DNA of 64,000 nt, from NCBI RefSeq assembly GCF_000369525.1, contig NZ_KB850072.1, positions 2,475,387-2,539,386 of the forward strand. Direction: 5' to 3'. This document shows, piece by piece, positions 35,739 through 45,171 of this stretch. Numbering within the stretch: the first letter of the stretch is position 1; every line of letters starts with the position of its first letter. The notes under the pieces are model-generated. The model searched no databases. It saw only the letters and a list, made by a program, of their open reading frames with translations, and had not been told where the DNA came from. The position numbers were made by a program, and so were the translations under genes. The DNA is from Acinetobacter higginsii. GTDB lineage: Bacteria > Pseudomonadota > Gammaproteobacteria > Pseudomonadales > Moraxellaceae.

Positions 35739-36097
35739 GTGAAACCTCTAGATTAGAATAATTTTCAAATATTAATTTTACTGAAAAAGTATCGCCAGAA
35801 GATATAAAAATTTTGACTAATCTCAGCAATTTTTGTGCGCTTTAATCAATAGAAGTTGATGAGAAAACCATAAGCTAGAGCAAAGACTCAATTTACAATG
35901 AATATCAAACACTTAAAAATAACATATTCATCTCCATCATGGATCGAGTATCCGATTTTTCTATAAAACTAATTTTATGATCAAAATTTGTCATCCATTT
36001 TAGTGTAACTTTCATTTATTTGTAGCCATTTAAATCCCATAATAAATTTATGGAATTAAATTCATTTTCATCAATAACGATAACCGAGGCACATTAG
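35739..36097. promoter_or_regulatory. 359-base divergent regulatory region before oleate hydratase
   Basis: AT-rich stretch with no gene. It must hold the promoters of the LysE gene and the oleate hydratase gene. An 8-bp inverted pair ATGAATAT (35898-35905) and ATATTCAT (35924-35931) could be an operator. The hydratase ATG has GAGG about ten bases upstream. Confidence 0.35.
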
Positions 36098-37720
36098 ATG
36101 CAAACTAAAAAATTGAAAAATTTAGACCCTTCACAATCACATCTGTGGATTATTGGCGGTGGTATTGCTGGTATGGCGGCGGCAGCCTTTGCCATTCGTG
36201 ACGCCAAAGTACCTGCCCAAAACATTCATATTTTAGAAGAGCTTGAAGTCTCAGGCGGTTCAATGGATGGTGGACATAATCCACTCAATCCAAACCATGC
36301 ATGGGTGACTCGAGGCGGAAGAATGTTGACCGATGAAACCTACCTCTGCACATGGGATCTATTTTCCAGCATCCCCTCACTGGAAGATCCCAACATTTCT
36401 GTCCGCGAAGAATGCCGTGAATTTAATGACAAGATCAAAACCCATGCCCGAGCCCGTTTAATTGATGCTAATCATGTCATTGCAGAGGCCGAAAAACTTG
36501 GCTTATCCACCTTAAATCGTGCACAGATGCTACGCCTGCTAGCACTCAAAGAAGAACGCATTGGCAGCCGTCGTATTGATGAGTTTTTTGATGATGCATT
36601 TTTCCAAAGCAATTTCTGGCGGATGTGGCGCACCACCTTTGCCTTTCAGAAATGGCATAGTGCCGCGGAATTACGTCGCTATTTCTTACGCTTTATTCAG
36701 GAATTACCTCGTATTCATACCTTGGCTGGGGTTAAGCGCACCAAATATAATCAATATGATTCGATGATTTATCCCTTACAACGTTGGTTAGTCGAACAAG
36801 GCGTGGATGTGCGCTTTGGTACTTATGTCACCGATGCTGATTTTATTGAAGATGAGCAAAGTAAACAACGTAAGGCAAGCAAGCTTTATCTCAATCTCTC
36901 AGAAGGGACTGAACAGATTATCTTAGGTGAACATGATCTCGCCTTATTTACCTTAGGCTCGATTACAGCCGATTCACGTTATGGTGGTCAAAATGATGTG
37001 CCAGCCTTAATTCGTGATCGACAGGACCATGGCTGGCGCTTATGGGAAACCCTTGCACAAAAAGCACCTGATTTTGGCCGCCCAATGACCTTTAATGGCA
37101 ATATCGACGAACATAAATGGAAGTCTTTTACCCTGACCCTGCATGATGATGTGCTGCTCAAACGTATCATCGAATACACAGGCAATGAGCCAGGAACGGG
37201 TGCACTGATGACTTGGTTTGAATCAGGCTGGCATTTATCCATCGTCGTGCCTGCGCAGCCACATTTTGCTGACCTACCTAAAGGCAAATTTACCCTATGG
37301 GGCTATGGCTTTGAAATTGACCACATCGGTGACTACATCAAAAAACCAATGAGTGAAGCCACTGGGCAAGAAATTGTGATTGAGTTAATTCATCAGCTCG
37401 GATTCGACGATATCCTAGATCATGTACTGGCGCATAGTGACATTAGCACCGTAATGATGCCCTATGCTTCTGCCCTGTTTGCTTGTCGTAAAGCGGGCGA
37501 CCGTCCCTTACTGATTCCAGAGAATGCCGTTAATTTTGCTTTCTTGGGGCAATTTGTGGAGCTGGAAGATGATGTGGTGTTTACCGTGGAATATTCCATC
37601 CGTGGCGCCATGCTCGCTATTTATCAACTCTTAGGTGTAGACCGTGAAGTTCCGGAAATCTATAACGGCTTGCTCGACCCTAAAGTGGGTTTAAAAGCCT
37701 TGGAAACCGTATTTCACTAA
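36098..37720 (+). CDS. ohyA: oleate hydratase
   Basis: FAD-dependent hydratase that adds water to the cis-9 double bond of oleate and similar unsaturated fatty acids, giving 10-hydroxystearate (family knowledge, myosin-cross-reactive antigen family). The 540-residue protein has the dinucleotide-binding loop IIGGGIAGMAAAAF near 18-31, the family motif EVSGGSMDGGHNP, the active-site region GGRMLTDETYLCTWDLFSS, and MTWFESGWHLS and QFVELEDDVVFTVEYS near the C-terminus. In other bacteria the enzyme detoxifies host unsaturated fatty acids. No fatty-acid regulator is adjacent. Confidence 0.93.
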   Translation: MQTKKLKNLDPSQSHLWIIGGGIAGMAAAAFAIRDAKVPAQNIHILEELEVSGGSMDGGHNPLNPNHAWVTRGGRMLTDETYLCTWDLFSSIPSLEDPNISVREECREFNDKIKTHARARLIDANHVIAEAEKLGLSTLNRAQMLRLLALKEERIGSRRIDEFFDDAFFQSNFWRMWRTTFAFQKWHSAAELRRYFLRFIQELPRIHTLAGVKRTKYNQYDSMIYPLQRWLVEQGVDVRFGTYVTDADFIEDEQSKQRKASKLYLNLSEGTEQIILGEHDLALFTLGSITADSRYGGQNDVPALIRDRQDHGWRLWETLAQKAPDFGRPMTFNGNIDEHKWKSFTLTLHDDVLLKRIIEYTGNEPGTGALMTWFESGWHLSIVVPAQPHFADLPKGKFTLWGYGFEIDHIGDYIKKPMSEATGQEIVIELIHQLGFDDILDHVLAHSDISTVMMPYASALFACRKAGDRPLLIPENAVNFAFLGQFVELEDDVVFTVEYSIRGAMLAIYQLLGVDREVPEIYNGLLDPKVGLKALETVFH

Positions 37721-37740
37721 ATCATCTTGAAATACGAAAC

Positions 37741-37769
37741 ATGAAGTAGATCTTGATGATCTACTTCAT
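37741..37769 (+). terminator. hairpin after oleate hydratase
   Basis: Perfect 12-bp stem ATGAAGTAGATC (37741-37752) and GATCTACTTCAT (37758-37769), TTGAT loop, 20 bases after the stop. No U-run follows. Confidence 0.6.
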
Positions 37770-37829
37770 CCACATGATTAGTCCTTAGATCTATAAGCAA
37801 AATTCACTCGAATTTACTGAATAGCTTGC

Positions 37830-38363
37830 TCATTCTTGAAGCAGCAGCTTGCCATTTTCTTTCAGTAATTTTCCATCATAGCTATAAATCATTTTCTTCT
37901 GAGCAACTTTGCGTTCTTGCTCCTCACTTTCTGGTGCAACCATAAAATCAGGCATGCTCACGATAATTTGATTGGGTTTTGCTGAAACCTTGATTAAATC
38001 TGAACATGAACCAAAAACAGGCGAAACCGTCACTTTCTGGTTTGGACTGATTTTCACAAAATTCAGTTGAATCGGACAACCACTGCCGCCAATGTCTTGC
38101 ACCAAAACCACATCATCCATGTGTAATTTATAAATGCCTTCAATCGACAGACCGTTATTGCCCTCAATTTTTGGCAGTACCATCTTATGATTAAAATATA
38201 GCGTTTCTTGTCCAGTCTCAGGGCTGACTTTAATTTGGACTTGCCCATAACGTGTTTTCTTGACGCTTTCCGCAGCAAAAGCAGTCTGTGTAGCGACCAA
38301 TACCGTAGCAGCAAGCACCAATTTCAACATCTTATTTTGTGTCATCATTTTGATTTTACTCAT
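37830..38363 (-). CDS. unknown exported protein, second of a pair
   Basis: Exported protein of about 177 residues, family not recognised. The signal region ends TAFAAES. The start is uncertain: ATG 38363 follows AAGG very closely, while Met codons at 38348 and 38330 would also leave a full signal peptide. The mature part is beta-type with two Cys (GGSGCPI and GSCSDL), probably a disulfide. It overlaps the end of the upstream 202-residue gene, so the two are translationally coupled. The phrase MSPNQK/ISPNQK occurs in both, hinting at distant relationship. Confidence 0.65.
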   Translation of the reverse strand: MSKIKMMTQNKMLKLVLAATVLVATQTAFAAESVKKTRYGQVQIKVSPETGQETLYFNHKMVLPKIEGNNGLSIEGIYKLHMDDVVLVQDIGGSGCPIQLNFVKISPNQKVTVSPVFGSCSDLIKVSAKPNQIIVSMPDFMVAPESEEQERKVAQKKMIYSYDGKLLKENGKLLLQE

Positions 38364-38964
38364 CACCTTGTTTAATGATTTTAGGTTTCAAACTGCATGG
38401 ATTTTCGACTTTGATCTCCTGAAAATATTTCTCTCCGTCTTCTTCCGCATCATAGCCAAAATTAAACGAGCCATCGCTCTCGTCAAAGAAGGTAGAATAG
38501 CCAATCTGCTCCATCTCGCTAAACTTTGGATCTTTTTTACTAATGCTTAAATAAGGCTTGAGTTCAGGCAGTCGGTAAAACACCACTTTGTCATGTTCTT
38601 TATCCAATTGCTGTTTGGTCACGAAGCACTTTTGATTGGGTGACATTTTTAATAACTCAAAGAATTCCTGCTGCTTATTATTTTGGTCATACACTGTAAG
38701 GATATGCGCACTGCCAGTTGCACCGAGTTGAAAACCGATCAGTTTTGGGGTGAATTGATAGGCCCTTGCCGTCTTATTCCATTGCGATATTAAGACTTTG
38801 TCTTGACCTTTATAGGTTTTAATATAGTCACAGGCATCGGTTTTCACATTGCAGTTTCGTTTAATAATTTTGACCTCACCCGCTTGAGCTAAAACTTCGG
38901 CTTTAGCCCATAGCGCGCTACTGCAACAGAGCAAACTGATTGCTAAAATTAATCTACTTGTCAT
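38356..38964 (-). CDS. unknown exported protein, first of a pair
   Basis: Exported protein of 202 residues, not recognised. The signal peptide ends ALWAKA. The mature part has four Cys (RNCNVKTDACDYI, QKCFV, NPCSL), consistent with disulfides in the periplasm. It ends at TGA 38356-38358, inside the start region of the downstream gene. The pair stands between the oleate hydratase and a methyltransferase, with no functional clue from neighbours. Confidence 0.65.
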   Translation of the reverse strand: MTSRLILAISLLCCSSALWAKAEVLAQAGEVKIIKRNCNVKTDACDYIKTYKGQDKVLISQWNKTARAYQFTPKLIGFQLGATGSAHILTVYDQNNKQQEFFELLKMSPNQKCFVTKQQLDKEHDKVVFYRLPELKPYLSISKKDPKFSEMEQIGYSTFFDESDGSFNFGYDAEEDGEKYFQEIKVENPCSLKPKIIKQGDE

Positions 38965-39067
38965 TTTATAATATACCCAATTGATTTAAGCCGTGGTCTA
39001 AGTGCCACAAAATAGACAGCTTATTCTGCTTAGAATAGATTGGGAATTCAATGTTTTATTACTAGCC

Positions 39068-39835
39068 TCATCCACATGACGTTGAAAGCACCATATACAA
39101 CACCTCACTGCTGAATGAACCATCTGCTTGAATGCGATAATATTGCTGGGTTTGATCAGATGCCTTTTTCTGTAAATAACGAATGGTCTGAATCGCATAT
39201 TCAGGGGTTTGCATCCGCGCTGTCCAACTCTTGAACTCTAAATCTAAATATTGCTTTTCAACGCTCTCGACCCTAAAACCTGCACATTCAGCAAAGCGCA
39301 TCCATTCCTGCAAACTATAATTGCGTACATGACTTGGGTCTCGAATGGTTTCAATACTCTGAAAGAAGGTATCCATCACTGGATTTGAGTGCCCTAAAAT
39401 ATCGACAATAATCACCTTGCCTTGAGGCGCCAATACACGGCGAATTTCCGCCATCGCCTGCGCGACGTTGTGCCAATGATGTGCTGAATAGCGGGTAATC
39501 ACACAATCAAAGCGTTGATCGGCAAAGGGTAAACTCTCTGCTGCGCCTTGCTGAGTGATCACATTATTCAAGCCCTTTTGCTTGGCCTGTTGTGCCACCA
39601 ATTCCACCATCGACGGCGTTAAATCATAAGCAGTTACTTCACCAGTAAATGGTGCGATCTGATAGCTGACATGTCCACCGCCACAGCCTAAGTCCAACAC
39701 GGTCTTCAATTGATGTGACTGGATCAAATGCTGCATTTTTGCAAACTCAACACCTTGCGCATGCACGGTGCTGTTTAAATAGGCTTGGGATTTATCTTGA
39801 TATTGCTGTTGATTAACTTGATGCTGGGTATTCAT
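39068..39835 (-). CDS. class I SAM-dependent methyltransferase (UbiE/YcgJ-like)
   Basis: Cytosolic methyltransferase of 255 residues. The SAM-binding motif I is VLDLGCGGGHVSYQIA near residues 41-56, motif II is the acidic TAYDLTPSMV, and FDCVITRYSAHHWHNVAQAM with VLAPQGKVIIVDI forms the methyltransferase-11-type core. The arrangement resembles UbiE/YcgJ proteins. The methyl acceptor is unknown. Confidence 0.85.
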   Translation of the reverse strand: MNTQHQVNQQQYQDKSQAYLNSTVHAQGVEFAKMQHLIQSHQLKTVLDLGCGGGHVSYQIAPFTGEVTAYDLTPSMVELVAQQAKQKGLNNVITQQGAAESLPFADQRFDCVITRYSAHHWHNVAQAMAEIRRVLAPQGKVIIVDILGHSNPVMDTFFQSIETIRDPSHVRNYSLQEWMRFAECAGFRVESVEKQYLDLEFKSWTARMQTPEYAIQTIRYLQKKASDQTQQYYRIQADGSFSSEVLYMVLSTSCG

Positions 39836-39936
39836 CTTTTTATCCTTGCACTGTGGGCTTAGCTTTAAAAATAGCCAACCTCAACCAAAAATAAAAATGA
39901 TCAATTTTTTATTAACTAATAAAAATTAGTTATCAA

Positions 39937-40614
39937 TTAAAGCCCAATCAAACTGGCTGCGACATTAATCGCCACCGCCAAGATCACAGTATTAAAAATA
40001 AAAGCCAAGACACAATGAAAAATATTCAGATGTCGGAGCTCTGAACTGGTAATCGAGATATCAGCCGTTTGTGCAGAGGTACCAATGATATAACTGAAAT
40101 AGATAAAATCGAGATAATCAGGTTGATCGGTTTTAGGAAAATCCAAACCTGCTTCTTGATGACGACTTTTGGCAAGGTAGTAATCATGCGCATAATGAAT
40201 CGCAAATAACGTATGCAGTAATAACCACGTTGAAAAAATCGTCCCGATGGTCAGTAAAATCAGGGCGCTTTTTAAAATCGGCTGATCTTTAGGCACATGC
40301 CCCAATTGCACCACAATCGAAATAAAGCAAATTACAATGGCAACCAGCACTACGGTCAAGATCATCCACTTGCCTTCATCTTGTTGCTTGGCGCGTTGTA
40401 AAATATGGGTGGCGTCCAAGTGCCACATCATTTTCAGGGTCAGAAATAAATACAGCCAAATCGCAATATTCCAACCCAGCTGTAAGCAGGTTGCCCAATG
40501 CCATTGGGTAAACAGATGCAAAGCCCCATAAATCATAAGTCCTAAAGAAAAAGTCGCAGACAAATATGGCCGATACTTTATTCCTTTTAGCAAGCGCGGG
40601 ATCAATCCTTGCAT
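39937..40614 (-). CDS. DUF1345 membrane protein
   Basis: Inner-membrane protein of 225 residues with about five helices. The C-terminal block PDYLDFIYFSYIIGTSAQTADI followed by SELRHLNIFHCVLAFIFN is the DUF1345 signature (key residues D, F, Q, H, N). Its role is not established. It is divergent from the TetR gene, and the TetR palindrome at 40749-40764 lies between them, so it may share that control. Confidence 0.85.
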   Translation of the reverse strand: MQGLIPRLLKGIKYRPYLSATFSLGLMIYGALHLFTQWHWATCLQLGWNIAIWLYLFLTLKMMWHLDATHILQRAKQQDEGKWMILTVVLVAIVICFISIVVQLGHVPKDQPILKSALILLTIGTIFSTWLLLHTLFAIHYAHDYYLAKSRHQEAGLDFPKTDQPDYLDFIYFSYIIGTSAQTADISITSSELRHLNIFHCVLAFIFNTVILAVAINVAASLIGL

Positions 40615-40748
40615 TGTTCACCTATTTGTATTTTTTATGCATGAATAATTTACTCTTATTTTTTAACACTGTATGGCCTTAGAAAAATCACTCAGAACGG
40701 CAATTTAACCGAAATTAAACAAAATAAAGTTTCTCAGCATATTTACTT

Positions 40749-40764
40749 CGGACAAAAATGTCCG
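40749..40764. promoter_or_regulatory. candidate TetR operator
   Basis: Perfect 16-base palindromic element CGGACA-AAAA-TGTCCG, 34 bases upstream of the tetR-type start and within the divergent promoter region. Its position fits autoregulation of the efflux operon. Confidence 0.6.
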
Positions 40765-40798
40765 TTTAATTCACACTATCTCCCAAGAAATTTGAATC

Positions 40799-41347
40799 AT
40801 GGCAAAACGTCAGCAATTGGCAGCGCATAATCGTGATGAACTTCTGAATGCGGCTGAAGAAATCTTTCGCAAGCAAGGGGTTCATGTGCCTTTACAAGCC
40901 ATTATTGATCATGCTGGCGTGGGACGTGCAACCTTTTACCGTAATTTTGCAGATCGTAAAGCCTTGATGACAGCATTATTGGAACGTGCCATAGAACGTT
41001 TGGAACAACGTACGCTTGCCTTACAAGACTTTGATGATGGCTTTATTCGTCTGATCGAGGGTCATATCGAACAATTGCCCCATCTGGTGGTTCTGATTGA
41101 TTACTGGCGCATTATTGATCGGCAAGACCCAATCATGCTAAACATTTATGAGCGGCGTGATAAAGCACTGCAACCCTTGATTGATCGCGCCATAAAACAC
41201 AAATTGTGTCGTCCAGATTTAACGCCACACGATTTTGCCATGATTACAGCGATTTTGGGCTCTTCATTTCAAGGACATCACGCCTCTGATCAAGTGCGCT
41301 TAGCCAAACGAGCAATAGAATTATTATTAAACGGCATTAAAGTTTAG
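40799..41347 (+). CDS. TetR-family regulator of the adjacent efflux operon
   Basis: DNA-binding repressor of 182 residues. The N-terminal helix-turn-helix spans about 10-55 (NAAEEIFRKQGVHVPLQAI, GVGRATFYRNFADRKALM, the classic TetR recognition helix with TFYRNF). The ligand domain follows. It is the first gene of an operon, 13 bases before the MFS gene, and probably binds the palindrome upstream. The inducer is unknown. Confidence 0.9.
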   Translation: MAKRQQLAAHNRDELLNAAEEIFRKQGVHVPLQAIIDHAGVGRATFYRNFADRKALMTALLERAIERLEQRTLALQDFDDGFIRLIEGHIEQLPHLVVLIDYWRIIDRQDPIMLNIYERRDKALQPLIDRAIKHKLCRPDLTPHDFAMITAILGSSFQGHHASDQVRLAKRAIELLLNGIKV

Positions 41348-41360
41348 TTCGAGGAATAAT

Positions 41361-43007
41361 ATGGATAAAAGCCCTCGCTATCTAGAGACTCCTCCGGATT
41401 GGTCTGCCGATGAGCGCCCAACCTTACCAGGCTCGCCTGCTGCAATTGCACATGCCCGACCAAAACGCTTTGCCTATTTTTTTATTGGTCTGTTTATATG
41501 TATTGCAGCCAGTTTAAGTAATGGGTTTATCGTTGCCAATTTACCGATTTTCCAAGGTGAATATGGTCTCACCCCATCGCAAGCAGCATGGCTACCTGCG
41601 GCCTATGTGATGGCCAATGTCAGCTCTAACCTGATACTGTTTAAAGCCCGCCAACAATATGGTTTACGCTTATTTTCAGAAATTGGTCTGTTGGCTTTTA
41701 TTGGTGTACTCGTTTTACATATCTTTGTTCAAACCTATGAAGTTGCCTTATTTGTGCGCTTTATTGCAGGTTTGGCAGCTGCGCCTTTAAGCTCTCTAGG
41801 GATGTATTACACCATGCAAGCCTTTGGTAAGGCGGATATGGCCAAAGGGATTTATCTGGCCTTCGGCTTTCAGCAACTTGGCCTGCCTTTGGCATGGATC
41901 ATCTCGCCTTTTCTGCTCAGTGCCAACCAGTGGGATGTGATTTATACCTTTGAATTAGGTTTGGCAATTTGTTGTTTTGCCATGGTGGTGGCGTTAAAAC
42001 TGCCACGCAGCCTACGCTTGGAGGTATTCGAGAAGCAGGACTTCTTTACCTTTGCCTTGCTTGCACCCGGTTTTGCCTGTCTGTGTATCGTACTCACCCA
42101 AGGGCCGATTTTATGGTGGTTCAATAGTCCTTGGTTGGCCTATACCTTAATTGTCGGTTTTTGTTTGATTGTGTTGGGACTGACTTATGAACACTATCGC
42201 AGCAATCCACTGATTATGACCCGTTGGTTAGCCGCAGGTGATCTACTCAGTTTTGTGGTCAGTGCCTTCGCCTTACGTTTACTCATGTCAGAACAAAGCT
42301 ATGCTGCAGTCAACTTCCTTAAGACCATGGGCATGGGGCCCGACCAGTTTGTACCACTGTATGTGGTGATCTTCTGCGGCACCATTGCAGGTTCGGTATT
42401 TAGTGCACTGACCTTTCATCGTGAACGACTGATTCTGAATTTGTTCCTTGCTGAAATCCTGATTTTGATTGCTTGTGCGCTGGACTATCACCTGACCAGT
42501 GATGTGCGTCCTGCCAACTTTTACCGCAGTCAATTTCTCGTCAGCTTTGCAGGTGGTGTGTTTATCGGCCCACTGCTGCTGATGGGCTTTATGCGTACCC
42601 TGCAACGTGGCCCGCAATATGTGGTGACCTTCATTGTACTGTTTTCAGCCACACAGAATTTTGGTGGTTTGGTCGGCTCCTCCTTTTTCAACACCTATCA
42701 ACAGCGCCATACCTATGATTATAAAGTCGAAATCAATAGCAATCTTGATCCGACAAATCCAATTGTGGCACAGCGTTTACAGGCCTATCAGCATAGTGCC
42801 ATGGTCAGTAGTAATGACCCTGTTTTGCAAAATAACCAAGCCTTGCAAAACCTGAATAAGGTGGTCACCCGTGAGGCTCAGGTACGGGCCTATAACGATG
42901 TAATCGTATTAAACGGTATTTTTGCGGTGGTGTTATTACTGTGGGGGCTATTTAAATATGCACGGGATAAATACAAAACCCGAAAAAATCTGCAAGCAGC
43001 CAGTTAG
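41361..43007 (+). CDS. DHA2-type MFS efflux transporter (EmrB-like)
   Basis: Inner-membrane drug/proton antiporter of 548 residues with about 14 hydrophobic segments. The stretch YGLTPSQAAWLPAAYVMA fits the DHA2 N-terminal loop and helix; the conserved basic ARxxxG motif A is reduced to KARQQYGLRLF. Together with the following HlyD-type adaptor and a separately encoded outer-membrane channel it would form a tripartite pump. A long periplasmic loop near residues 450-510 precedes the last helix. GAGGAA lies upstream of the ATG. Confidence 0.9.
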   Translation: MDKSPRYLETPPDWSADERPTLPGSPAAIAHARPKRFAYFFIGLFICIAASLSNGFIVANLPIFQGEYGLTPSQAAWLPAAYVMANVSSNLILFKARQQYGLRLFSEIGLLAFIGVLVLHIFVQTYEVALFVRFIAGLAAAPLSSLGMYYTMQAFGKADMAKGIYLAFGFQQLGLPLAWIISPFLLSANQWDVIYTFELGLAICCFAMVVALKLPRSLRLEVFEKQDFFTFALLAPGFACLCIVLTQGPILWWFNSPWLAYTLIVGFCLIVLGLTYEHYRSNPLIMTRWLAAGDLLSFVVSAFALRLLMSEQSYAAVNFLKTMGMGPDQFVPLYVVIFCGTIAGSVFSALTFHRERLILNLFLAEILILIACALDYHLTSDVRPANFYRSQFLVSFAGGVFIGPLLLMGFMRTLQRGPQYVVTFIVLFSATQNFGGLVGSSFFNTYQQRHTYDYKVEINSNLDPTNPIVAQRLQAYQHSAMVSSNDPVLQNNQALQNLNKVVTREAQVRAYNDVIVLNGIFAVVLLLWGLFKYARDKYKTRKNLQAAS

Positions 43008-43030
43008 TCCTTTTTGATTGAGAAAAGCTT

Positions 43031-44194
43031 ATGTCCGAACAAGAGAAACCTGAAAATAATAATGCTCAAACCACTGAGCAAAATGAGACAGCTCAAGCAG
43101 CCAAAGCGCCTGAGACTGTCGCCCAAATGCCGCCTCCACCACCACCGCCGACCAGTAAACTCATTAAAACCAAACGCTCTACCCTGTGGTGGATGCTGCT
43201 GGTGTTATTGGTCGGGATCACCATTATTTTATGGGCGTGGCGGATTGGCCCCTTTCATACGGCGGTTGAACAAACCGACAATAGCTATGTGAAAGGTAAA
43301 ACCACCATCCTGTCTTCGCAGATCAATGGCTATATCAAAGATGTCTTAGTCAAAGACTTTGATCAAGTCAAACAGGGTCAGGTGTTGATGCATATTGATG
43401 CCACCACCTATGACCAAAAAGTGACGCAAGCAGCATCTGGCGTTGAGCAAGCAGAAAACAGTCTCGCCAATCAAACCCAAGCCATTGCACAACGTCAGGC
43501 CGATGTTGTGGCCGCACAAGCCAAACTGGATCAAGTCAAGGCACAGTATGATTTATCTGTGGCCCAGCTAAAACGCTACCAACAATTGGGCGATAGCGGT
43601 GCGGCGTCTAAATCTGAACAAGATAAAGCCGCGGCAGATGCGCAGAATAATCACGCCTTACTAAAACAAGCCGAAGCCAATATCTTGGTGGCACAAGAAG
43701 CTTTAAAAACGGCGCAAGTGGCGCAGTCTGGCTTAAAAGCACAAGTTAATAGTGCACAAGCACAACTCGACCAAGCCAATACCACCAAAGACTACAGCAC
43801 CATTGTTGCACCACTGGATGGACAATTGGGTGAGGTCAATCCACGAGTCGGTCAATATGTCGCAGCGGGAACACAATTGCTTTATTTGATTCCGACACAA
43901 ACGTGGGTGATTGCCAACTTTAAAGAAACCCAAATTGCCAATATGAAAATTGGGCAAAAAGCGTATTTCACCGTCGATGCGATGAATCATCAGAAATTTA
44001 CAGGACATGTTGAACAGATTTCCCCTGCCGCAGGTTCAGAATTTAGCGTGCTGAAACCCGACAATGCCACAGGTAATTTCACCAAAGTGGTACAACGTAT
44101 TTCAGTCCGTATCGCCATCGACCCGAATCAAAAAGGCATCGAAAACTTACGTCCTGGGATGTCGGTAATTACCTCTGTAGATACCGACTCCTAA
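43031..44194 (+). CDS. HlyD/EmrA-type membrane fusion protein
   Basis: Periplasmic adaptor of 387 residues that links the MFS pump to an outer-membrane channel. An acidic cytosolic N-terminus with a polyproline run (MPPPPPPPTSK) precedes a single membrane helix (about 53-75). A biotinyl-lipoyl-like domain (TDNSYVKGKTTILSSQINGY), a long coiled coil rich in Gln and Ala (about 130-250), the second lipoyl half (TIVAPLDGQLGEVNPRVGQYV) and a beta-barrel domain follow. It is the last gene of the tetR-MFS-HlyD operon. No TolC-like gene is adjacent. Confidence 0.92.
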   Translation: MSEQEKPENNNAQTTEQNETAQAAKAPETVAQMPPPPPPPTSKLIKTKRSTLWWMLLVLLVGITIILWAWRIGPFHTAVEQTDNSYVKGKTTILSSQINGYIKDVLVKDFDQVKQGQVLMHIDATTYDQKVTQAASGVEQAENSLANQTQAIAQRQADVVAAQAKLDQVKAQYDLSVAQLKRYQQLGDSGAASKSEQDKAAADAQNNHALLKQAEANILVAQEALKTAQVAQSGLKAQVNSAQAQLDQANTTKDYSTIVAPLDGQLGEVNPRVGQYVAAGTQLLYLIPTQTWVIANFKETQIANMKIGQKAYFTVDAMNHQKFTGHVEQISPAAGSEFSVLKPDNATGNFTKVVQRISVRIAIDPNQKGIENLRPGMSVITSVDTDS

Positions 44195-44260
44195 TGCAAC
44201 ACTGACATTCTCAATCAAATCCATTTACAATGTGATCAAATCTATTTCTCTTGTTCGAAA

Positions 44261-45127
44261 ATGTTTGGTCACATTGCTTTTCCCACCCCCTATCAAACAT
44301 TAGCACTTCCCAGTTCGGTTCAACTGACCATTAAGCGTTTGGATCTGATTCATCCGCATATTTCAGGCAATAAATTTTATAAGCTGAAATACAACCTGCT
44401 TGCAGCACAACAACAAGCTTTGACCCAAGTCCTGACTTTTGGCGGTGCATTCTCAAATCATATTGCCGCAACCGCCTATGCCGCACAGCACTTTGGTTTG
44501 CAAAGCATTGGCATAATTCGTGGTGAAGAACTTGCAACTCAAGACTTAAACCCTACCCTACAGACGGCACAAGATTTTGGTATGCAATTGCATTTTGTCA
44601 GTCGGGCTGAGTATCGGCTGCGCCATGAAGCGGAATATTTACAACAACTTCAACAGCAATATCCTCAAGCCTTTATTATTCCAGAAGGTGGCAGCAATGC
44701 ACTTGCACTGCAAGGAACACAGGAAATTTTAAGCAAAGATGATCGAGAAAATTATGATGTGATTTGCTGTGCAGTTGGAACAGGTGGCACCATTGCTGGC
44801 TTGATTGAAAGCAGCTCTGCACAACAGCAGGTTCTAGGCTTTTCAGCATTGAAAGGCGACTTCCTAAAACAGGATATTCAACAGTGGACCAATAAAAGTA
44901 ATTGGTCTTTAACCGATGCCTATTGCTGTGGAGGTTATGCCAAAACCACAATTGAGTTGCTGCAATTTATGCAACACTTCGAACAACAATATGCAATTCC
45001 TTTGGAACAGGTCTATACCGCCAAGATGATGCTGGGGCTATTCGATTTAATCCAGCAGCAGTATTTTCCTGAAAATAGCCGTATTTTGGCGATTCATACG
45101 GGTGGACTACAAGGGCGCTTAAAATAA
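44261..45127 (+). CDS. PLP-dependent ACC deaminase/D-cysteine desulfhydrase family protein
   Basis: Fold-type II PLP enzyme of 288 residues, of the 1-aminocyclopropane-1-carboxylate deaminase/D-cysteine desulfhydrase family. The Schiff-base lysine lies in HISGNKFYKLKYN near residue 40, followed by TFGGAFSNHIAATAYAA (substrate loop) and AVGTGGTIAGLIE (PLP phosphate loop). Many proteobacterial members of this short type act on D-cysteine or are uncharacterised; I would not claim ACC deaminase activity. It stands alone 66 bases after the efflux operon. Confidence 0.85.
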   Translation: MFGHIAFPTPYQTLALPSSVQLTIKRLDLIHPHISGNKFYKLKYNLLAAQQQALTQVLTFGGAFSNHIAATAYAAQHFGLQSIGIIRGEELATQDLNPTLQTAQDFGMQLHFVSRAEYRLRHEAEYLQQLQQQYPQAFIIPEGGSNALALQGTQEILSKDDRENYDVICCAVGTGGTIAGLIESSSAQQQVLGFSALKGDFLKQDIQQWTNKSNWSLTDAYCCGGYAKTTIELLQFMQHFEQQYAIPLEQVYTAKMMLGLFDLIQQQYFPENSRILAIHTGGLQGRLK

Positions 45128-45149
45128 AAAAGCCACTCGCAAGTGACTT
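45126..45149. terminator. terminator after the PLP enzyme gene
   Basis: Stem AAAAGCCACT with AGTGACTTTT, one mismatch, flanked by A- and T-runs. It probably serves both convergent genes. Confidence 0.7.
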
Positions 45150-45171
45150 TTTATTTGATCGAATCAAGTGC

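Noticed and set aside
44261..45127. True ACC deaminase
   Set aside because: The family motifs are shared with D-cysteine desulfhydrases, and I see no residue that decides for ACC.
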